9,392 nucleotides of DNA from Lachnospiraceae bacterium UBA3863. Its GTDB lineage: Bacteria; Bacillota; Clostridia; Lachnospirales; Lachnospiraceae. The position numbers were made by a program, and so were the translations under genes. The stretch's first letter is position 1; every line of letters starts with the position of its first letter. Below, one piece after another: positions 4,971-9,392 of the stretch. The notes beneath the pieces were generated by a model. That model was given only the letters and a program-made list of their open reading frames with translations. It made no database searches and was not told the DNA's origin. The DNA lies in the NCBI GenBank assembly GCA_002392385.1, contig DGGX01000039.1, positions 1-9,392 on the forward strand, in the 5' to 3' direction.

Positions 4971-5588
4971 ATGCGGGATACAGTCGAGATCAGATGGCAC
5001 GGAAGAGGCGGACAGGGAGCCAAGACCGCGGCGCTGCTGCTGGCGGATGTAGCTTTCCAGACGGGCAGATATGTGCAGGGCTTCCCGGAATACGGCCCGG
5101 AGCGGATGGGCGCGCCCATCACCGCCTACAACCGGATCAGCCGCAGTGCGATCAGGATCCATTCCAATATCTATCAGCCGGATTATGTGGCTGTCGTCGA
5201 CGAGACCCTGCTGCACTCCGTGAACGTGACCGACGGACTGAAACCCGGCGGCGCGGTCATCATCAATACGTCGAAGACCCCCGAGGAGGTGCGTCCTCTC
5301 CTGAAGGGCTATAAAGGGGCGGTTTATACGGTGAACGCCCGGGCCATCTCGGAGCGGACCCTGGGCCGCAACTTCCCCAACACCCCCATGCTGGCGGCCG
5401 TGACCGCCGTCACCGGCGTCATGGACAAGGAGAGCTTCTTCCGGGAGATCCGGGCCTCCTTCACCCACAAATTCGCCCGCAAGCCTGAGGTGATCGAGGG
5501 CAACATGATGGCCCTGGAAGCTGCCTACGCGGCGGTGGAGAACGAGCTCGAGACCCAGAGCAGGGCCAGCGTCAGAAAATCCGCCTGA
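4971..5588 (+). CDS. porG: Pyruvate/2-oxoacid:ferredoxin oxidoreductase, gamma subunit
   Basis: At 205 residues this is the usual size for the gamma subunit of four-subunit 2-oxoacid:ferredoxin oxidoreductases, which convert pyruvate and CoA to acetyl-CoA, CO2 and reduced ferredoxin. The family signature is present: IRWHGRGGQG (7-16), then FPEYGPERMGAP (38-49), then YVAVVDETLL (72-81) and a GGAVIINTS strand. Nothing hydrophobic suggests a membrane role. The frame extends upstream to 4875, but that stretch lies in the leader. AAGGAG at 4959-4964 stands six bases before the ATG at 4971 and only three before the ATG at 4968, so I prefer 4971. It is the first gene of the porG-porD-porA-porB operon. 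Its stop codon is buried in a long hairpin. Confidence 0.93.
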   Translation: MRDTVEIRWHGRGGQGAKTAALLLADVAFQTGRYVQGFPEYGPERMGAPITAYNRISRSAIRIHSNIYQPDYVAVVDETLLHSVNVTDGLKPGGAVIINTSKTPEEVRPLLKGYKGAVYTVNARAISERTLGRNFPNTPMLAAVTAVTGVMDKESFFREIRASFTHKFARKPEVIEGNMMALEAAYAAVENELETQSRASVRKSA

Positions 5589-5630
5589 TCGTGTCCGCAC
5601 ATTCTCCGTGCGCTGACGATCTGACAGGCG
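5582..5630 (+). other. Intercistronic hairpin covering the porG stop codon
   Basis: Three nested stems, CGCCTG/CAGGCG, ATCGT/ACGAT and CGCAC/GTGCG, total 16 bp, with a 3x3 internal loop and a CTGA bulge. Together they enclose the region from the porG TGA into the 70-base gap before porD. No T-run follows, so it is not a standard terminator. It could protect or process the mRNA or reduce expression of the downstream genes. porD, which follows, has no clear ribosome binding site. Confidence 0.55.
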
Positions 5631-5658
5631 CCGACTATTCAGCAGAAAGCAGTCGATT

Positions 5659-5973
5659 ATGAGAACAGATATCCGAAACATCACCACCTCCTCCCCTTAC
5701 ACCGGCCTCACCGAGGGCCTGCAGCTGTTCGCCGCCGGCACCTCGCGGCAGTTCATGACCGGCGAGTGGCGGACCTCCACACCCGTCCTGGACGAGGACA
5801 AGTGCAGACAGTGTCTTCTGTGCGCCCCCGTCTGTCCCGATTCCTGCATTCCCGTCCTTGAGGGTAAACGCCTGGCTTTTGACTATGATCACTGCAAGGG
5901 CTGCGGGATCTGCGCGGCGGTCTGTCCCTTCGGCGCCATTGCCATGACCGAAGACGGCGCGCAGGCGGACTGA
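5659..5973 (+). CDS. porD: Pyruvate/2-oxoacid:ferredoxin oxidoreductase, delta subunit (2x[4Fe-4S])
   Basis: The 104-residue ferredoxin-like subunit carries electrons from the thiamine-bound intermediate to external ferredoxin. Two complete CxxCxxCxxxCP motifs are visible: Cys49, 52, 55, 59 and Cys79, 82, 85, 89, each able to hold a [4Fe-4S] cluster. The segment FMTGEWRTSTPVLDEDKC before the first motif is the usual PorD lead-in. The N-terminus of about 40 residues, with QLFAAGTSRQ, is typical of this subunit rather than of free ferredoxins. The start at 5659 lacks a convincing ribosome binding site, so initiation may depend on upstream translation or on the hairpin 30 bases before. porA follows after 13 bases. 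Confidence 0.93.
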   Translation: MRTDIRNITTSSPYTGLTEGLQLFAAGTSRQFMTGEWRTSTPVLDEDKCRQCLLCAPVCPDSCIPVLEGKRLAFDYDHCKGCGICAAVCPFGAIAMTEDGAQAD

Positions 5974-5986
5974 ATCCGGAGGAAGG

Positions 5987-7228
5987 ATGCGAAGTATGAA
6001 CCATTTTGAGAGAGACAATGAAACTGCCGTGATGCAGAGCCGGGAGATCCGCGACCGGATGTCCGGCAATGAGGCGGTGGCCCACGCCATCCGGCAGATC
6101 GATCCGGACGTGATGCCCGCCTTTCCCATCACGCCGTCCACGGAGATCCCGCAGATGGTCTCCACCTTCATCGCCAACGGCGAGATCGGCACGGAATTCA
6201 TCCCCGTGGAGAGCGAGCACTCCGCCATGTCCGCGGCTATCGGCGCCGAGGCGGCGGGGGCCAGGACGATCACGGCGACCTCCTCGGCCGGTCTGGCCCT
6301 CATGTGGGAGGAGCTGCTCCTGGCGGCCTCCAACCGCCTGCCGGTGGTGCTGGCACTGGTCAACCGGACACTCTCCGGCCCCATCAATATCAACTGCGAC
6401 CACTCCGACGGCATGGGCGCCAGGGATACCGGCTGGATCCAGATCTACGCGGAGAACAACCAGGAAGCCTATGACAACTACATCCAGGCCTTCCCGATCG
6501 CGGAGGACCCCCGGGTCCATCTGCCGGTCATGATATGCCAGGACGGTTTCATCACCAGCCACGCGGTGGAGAACATCTCCCTGCTGGAGGACGCGGCCGT
6601 GAAGGCCTTCGTCGGCCAGTACGAGCCCGAGGAGTTCCTTCTGAACCCCGGCAAGCCTGTTTCCGTCGGCCCTTACGCCATCTCCGACTATTCCATGGAG
6701 GCCAAAAAGGCCCAGGAAGACGCCATGGAGCGGGCCGGCAGCGTGATCCTGGAGACGGCGGACCGTTTCTGCAGGATGTCCGGCAGGCAGTACGGCTTCT
6801 TTGAAGAATACCGCACCGAGGGCGCGGACTATGTTCTCCTGCTCATGGGCTCCGCCGTGGGAACCGCCAAGGCAGCGGTGGACCGGCTGCGCGAGCAGGG
6901 CGTCCGTGCCGGTGTCATCAAGCTGCGGGTCTTCCGTCCTTTTCCCGCCGCGGAGCTGGCGGAGGCGGTGCGCAGGAGCGGCTGCAGGGCGCTGGCGATC
7001 CTGGACCGCTGCGAGAGCTATAACGGCGTCGGCGGCCCCCTGGGCAGTGAAGTGACCCAGGCCCTCTACCGCGCCAAGGTCTACACCGAGACCGTCAACT
7101 ACATCTACGGCCTGGCGGGAAGAGATTTCACCGTGGACCATGTCTGCGACGTCGTGGACGAGCTGAAGGCCGTGGCCGAGGGCAGGTGCAAGGCGCCGGA
7201 TCATAAATATATCGGCCTCCGGTCGTAA
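5987..7228 (+). CDS. porA: Pyruvate/2-oxoacid:ferredoxin oxidoreductase, alpha subunit
   Basis: The 413-residue alpha subunit contributes the pyrimidine side of the thiamine diphosphate site and part of the substrate pocket. FPITPSTEIP (46-55), VESEHSAMSAAIGAEAAGA (74-92) with Glu75, and TSSAGLALMWEEL (98-110) form the N-terminal thiamine domain. NRTLSGPININCDHSD (126-141), RDTGWIQ (146-152) and GFITSH (187-192) follow, as in pyruvate enzymes. The C-terminal part (LLLMGSAVGTAKAAVDRL, LRVFRPFP, LDRCES, GGPLGSEV) is the transketolase C-like domain. Length is normal and no key residue is missing. GGAGG lies four bases before the ATG at 5987; a second in-frame ATG at 5996 is also possible. The last base of its TAA stop is the first base of porB's ATG. 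Pyruvate is the likeliest substrate, but 2-oxoisovalerate or similar acids cannot be excluded. Confidence 0.94.
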   Translation: MRSMNHFERDNETAVMQSREIRDRMSGNEAVAHAIRQIDPDVMPAFPITPSTEIPQMVSTFIANGEIGTEFIPVESEHSAMSAAIGAEAAGARTITATSSAGLALMWEELLLAASNRLPVVLALVNRTLSGPININCDHSDGMGARDTGWIQIYAENNQEAYDNYIQAFPIAEDPRVHLPVMICQDGFITSHAVENISLLEDAAVKAFVGQYEPEEFLLNPGKPVSVGPYAISDYSMEAKKAQEDAMERAGSVILETADRFCRMSGRQYGFFEEYRTEGADYVLLLMGSAVGTAKAAVDRLREQGVRAGVIKLRVFRPFPAAELAEAVRRSGCRALAILDRCESYNGVGGPLGSEVTQALYRAKVYTETVNYIYGLAGRDFTVDHVCDVVDELKAVAEGRCKAPDHKYIGLRS

Positions 7229-8199
7229 TGAGAAGCAGGGATAACAGAACCATGAACAAGGATTACAGTCTGAAAACGATGATGAACAGACCCGAGCGTC
7301 TGGCGCCCGGCCACAGGATGTGCGCCGGCTGCGGCGCCACCATCGGCGTGCGGGCCGTGCTGCGGGGTCTTCACGAGGGGGATCACGCCGTGATCGGCAA
7401 CGCGACGGGATGTCTTGAGGTCTCCTCCTACATGTACCCCTACACGGCCTGGGAGGACAGCTACATCCACAACGCCTTCGAGAACGCCGGCGCCACCCTG
7501 AGCGGAGTGGAGACGGCCTACAAGGTCCTGAAGCGCCGCGGAAAGCTCGGCGAGCAGGATCAGTTCAAATTCATCACCTTCGGCGGCGACGGCGGCACCT
7601 ACGACATCGGCTTCCAGTCCCTGTCCGGCGCCATGGAGCGCGGCCACGACATGGTCTATGTCTGCTATGACAACGGCGCCTACATGAACACCGGCATCCA
7701 GCGGTCCTCGGCGACGCCCATGTACGCGGACACCACCACCACCCCGGCCGGCAAGGTCTCCTCCGGCAAAGTCCAGTACCGCAAGGACCTCAGCGCCATC
7801 ATCGCCGAGCACTACGTCCCCTATGTGGCCCAGACCACCCTGACCCGGGACTTCCGCGACCTGCACCGCAAGGCGGAGACGGCCATCTACACCGAAGGCG
7901 CCGCCTTCCTCAACATCATGACGCCCTGCCCCAGGGGCTGGCGCTATGAGACCAGCCAGGTCATGGAGATCTGCCGCCTGGCGGTGGAGACCTGCTACTG
8001 GCCCCTCTTCGAGGTCGTGGACGGCAGGTGGATCCTGAATTACCAGCCCAAGAACAAGCTTCCCATCGAGGACTTCCTCCGTCCCCAGGGCAGGTTCAAA
8101 CACCTCTTCAAGCCCGGCAACGAGGAACTGCTCGTCCGCTTCCAACAGGAAGTCGACAGGCGCTGGGAGGACCTTCTGTACAGATGCTCCAGAACATGA
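7228..8199 (+). CDS. porB: Pyruvate/2-oxoacid:ferredoxin oxidoreductase, beta subunit
   Basis: The 323-residue beta subunit binds the diphosphate end of thiamine diphosphate with Mg2+ and the proximal [4Fe-4S] cluster. GGDGGTYDIG (119-128) and DNGAYMNTG (148-156) are the metal/diphosphate motif. Cys32 and Cys35 (RMCAGCGA), Cys62 (ATGCLE) and Cys234 (TPCPRGW) give the expected four cluster ligands. The enzyme is therefore complete across the four genes. The start at 7228 overlaps the porA stop (TAATG), which favours coupled translation; the ATG at 7252 (MNKDYSLK) is an alternative with AGGG 11 bases before it. The first conserved residues (GHRMCAGCG) come after both. A terminator begins seven bases after the stop. 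Confidence 0.94.
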   Translation: MRSRDNRTMNKDYSLKTMMNRPERLAPGHRMCAGCGATIGVRAVLRGLHEGDHAVIGNATGCLEVSSYMYPYTAWEDSYIHNAFENAGATLSGVETAYKVLKRRGKLGEQDQFKFITFGGDGGTYDIGFQSLSGAMERGHDMVYVCYDNGAYMNTGIQRSSATPMYADTTTTPAGKVSSGKVQYRKDLSAIIAEHYVPYVAQTTLTRDFRDLHRKAETAIYTEGAAFLNIMTPCPRGWRYETSQVMEICRLAVETCYWPLFEVVDGRWILNYQPKNKLPIEDFLRPQGRFKHLFKPGNEELLVRFQQEVDRRWEDLLYRCSRT

Positions 8200-8205
8200 A
8201 ATAAT

Positions 8206-8250
8206 AAGGACACCGCAGACGGCCCTGCCGCCGCGGTGTCCTTTGTTTCT
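8206..8250 (+). terminator. Rho-independent terminator of the por operon
   Basis: A perfect 11-bp stem, AAGGACACCGC with GCGGTGTCCTT, has a 16-base loop and is followed by the T-rich run TGTTTCT. It sits directly after porB and separates the por operon from the LysR gene. Confidence 0.85.
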
Positions 8251-8260
8251 TATTCCGTTA

Positions 8261-8360
8261 ACGTGCTTCTGTTTCCGCTAACGTGCTTCTGTTTCCGCTA
8301 ACGTGCTTCTGTTTCCGCTAACGTGCTTCTGCTTCCGCTAACGTGCTTCTGTTTTCGTTC
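8261..8360. repeat. Five 20-bp direct repeats before the LysR gene
   Basis: The ACGTGCTTCT half-unit starts at 8261, 8281, 8301, 8321 and 8341, each followed by GTTTCCGCTA or a near copy (GCTTCCGCTA in the fourth, GTTTTCGTTC in the fifth). Degenerate partial copies border the array on both sides. The period is close to two helical turns, so any bound protein would repeat on one face of the DNA. The array fills most of the gap between the por terminator and the LysR start; no clear -10/-35 pair is visible here. Confidence 0.88.
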
Positions 8361-8392
8361 ATCTGCTTTTTGATCCGCTCTGCGAGGTGACT

Positions 8393-9268
8393 ATGACACT
8401 GCTCACATACCAGATCTTCAAGACCGTCTCCGAGGCGGGAAGCTATCACAAGGCCGCGGAGGTCCTGGGGCTCACCCCCTCCGCCATCAGCCATGCCGTC
8501 TCCTCCATGGAGAAGGAGCTCGGCTTCAGCATCTTCACGCGCAAGAAGACCGGCGTCACCCTGACCAGCTACGGCGAGAGCCTCCTGCCCTACGTCAACG
8601 CCGTCCTCAACAGCGACGAGAGCCTCCAGCAGGCGATCGCCGAGATCAACGGCCTGCAGCAGGGCACCGTCAAGATCGGCGTCTTCTCCAGCGTCTGCAC
8701 CTCCTGGATCCCCCAGATCCTCCAGTCCTTCGCCCGCGAGTACCCGGCCATCGAGATCGAGATCTTCCAGGGGACCTATGAGGACGTCTCCTACTGGATC
8801 CGGAACGGGATCGTCGACTTCGGCTTCCTCTCCACCTCCAGCGCCGGCGACCTCTACATCGAGCCCTTCTACCGGGATCCTCTCCTCTGCATCGTCCCGG
8901 CGGACTTCGTCAAGGAACTGCCCGGCGACGTCATGACCGTCCCCGAGATGGAGAAGCTCCACTTCGTCGTCCAGCGCGAATCCACCGACGCCGACATCCA
9001 GATCTTCCTCCGCGAGAACCACCTCGACATCCAGACCCGCTACCACGTGGTCGACGACCTCTCCACCGTCGTCATGGTCGCCGCCGGCTTCGGCATCTGT
9101 CTCATGCCGGAGCTCGTCATGCGCGACATCCCTTACGACGTGCGCAGCTACCCCGTCAGCCCCGACGCCGCCCGCGTCATCGGCCTCGCCTCCCTCAGCA
9201 CCCACTCCATGGCGCCTGCGGAGCGCACCCTGTACCGGCATATCCTGGAGACGTACAGGAATATCTGA
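8393..9268 (+). CDS. LysR-family transcriptional regulator
   Basis: A 291-residue LysR-type regulator of normal length. The N-terminal winged helix-turn-helix is complete: YQIFKTVSEAGSYHKAAEVL, then LTPSAISHAVSSMEKELG and FTRKKTGVTLTSYGE (about residues 6-62). A linker helix leads into the effector domain from about 88 (VKIGVFSSVCTSWIP), with VDFGFLS and AAGFGICLMPE as typical strands. I chose the ATG at 8393, which has GAGGTG five bases upstream; a GTG at 8387 in the same frame overlaps that site and is a poor start. It lies just after the por operon and in the same direction but behind a terminator, so it is expressed separately. A role in sensing a 2-oxoacid or fermentation state and controlling por is inferred from position only. 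Confidence 0.92.
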   Translation: MTLLTYQIFKTVSEAGSYHKAAEVLGLTPSAISHAVSSMEKELGFSIFTRKKTGVTLTSYGESLLPYVNAVLNSDESLQQAIAEINGLQQGTVKIGVFSSVCTSWIPQILQSFAREYPAIEIEIFQGTYEDVSYWIRNGIVDFGFLSTSSAGDLYIEPFYRDPLLCIVPADFVKELPGDVMTVPEMEKLHFVVQRESTDADIQIFLRENHLDIQTRYHVVDDLSTVVMVAAGFGICLMPELVMRDIPYDVRSYPVSPDAARVIGLASLSTHSMAPAERTLYRHILETYRNI

Positions 9269-9283
9269 GGACTCTCACAGGGT

Positions 9284-9310
9284 CTCACAGGGGACGGTTC
9301 TCTGTGTGAG
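9284..9310 (+). repeat. Dispersed CACAGGGGACGGTTCTCTGTGTG repeat copy
   Basis: The unit begins CTCACAGGGGACGG and ends TTCTCTGTGTGAG, with CTCACA and TGTGAG as outer arms. It is the mirror-orientation partner of the copy at 991-1017. It lies 16 bases after the LysR stop with no T-run, so any terminator function would be weak. Confidence 0.7.
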
Positions 9311-9352
9311 GACGAGGCTGATAAGGCATAAAAGCCAGGTTTTCTGCGGGTC

Positions 9353-9392
9353 GCACAGGGGACGGTTCCAATGACGTTAAGTTAAGCGCCCC
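9353..9392 (+). repeat. Dispersed repeat copy running off the window edge
   Basis: GCACAGGGGACGGTTCC is followed by AATGACGTTAAGTTAAGCG and continues past the window. The first part matches the other copies; the second part (TTAAGTTAA) is not seen elsewhere in the window. From memory, such GGGGACGGTTCC borders occur near REP-associated (IS200-like) transposase genes in clostridia, so a mobile element might begin just outside. That is an inference. Confidence 0.5.

Noticed and set aside
5753..7204. A 483-codon minus-strand frame across porD and porA, and similar long antisense frames over porB and the LysR gene
   Set aside because: These are shadows produced by strong third-position GC bias in well-recognised plus-strand genes. 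The products are rich in His, Gly, Arg and Ala with no family resemblance.

Overview
The window reads as chromosomal DNA of a GC-rich anaerobic member of the Clostridia (Bacillota). The evidence is strong AGGAGG-type ribosome binding sites, C/G-ending codons, a clostridial-style TtcA protein, ferredoxin-based 2-oxoacid metabolism, and dispersed short repeats with a CACAGGGGACGGTTC core. The genus cannot be read from the sequence.

Left part (1-1131). The 3' end of a plus-strand ttcA-like tRNA thiolation gene runs off the left edge and ends at a hairpin terminator. A gene-poor stretch of about 630 bases follows. It holds eight copies of a 53-bp tandem repeat (499-904), each carrying a palindromic arm pair. 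The array lies between two facing terminators, both built from the same dispersed repeat family. A third copy of that family (991-1017) touches the decayed 3' end of a short-chain dehydrogenase gene.

Minus-strand block (1083-4675). In order of transcription this holds an alpha/beta hydrolase and maf (house-cleaning nucleotide pyrophosphatase), then a small xre/hipB-like repressor overlapping a severely truncated hipA start. An HD-domain phosphohydrolase comes next, then a three-helix PQ-loop-like membrane protein overlapping an unrecognised 163-residue protein. The last of these has a C-terminus that runs into the dehydrogenase remnant. The hipB-like gene has three GCCGNNCGGC palindromes spaced exactly 39 bp apart in front of it, one of them inside its promoter spacer.

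Plus-strand por operon (4971-8199). A good sigma-A-type promoter with a LysR-type T-N11-A dyad just upstream leads into porG, porD, porA and porB. These are the gamma, delta, alpha and beta subunits of a four-subunit pyruvate (or related 2-oxoacid):ferredoxin oxidoreductase. The iron-sulfur and thiamine diphosphate motifs are complete. A large imperfect hairpin spans the porG stop codon, and the operon ends at a strong terminator.

Right part (8200-9392). Five copies of a 20-bp direct repeat precede a LysR-family regulator, which is a plausible but unproven controller of the por operon. Two more copies of the dispersed repeat, in the opposite orientation to those on the left, close the window. 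The most unusual items are the 53-bp palindromic array, the 39-bp-phased operators with the hipB/hipA remnant, and the fusion of a living reading frame to a dead dehydrogenase gene.
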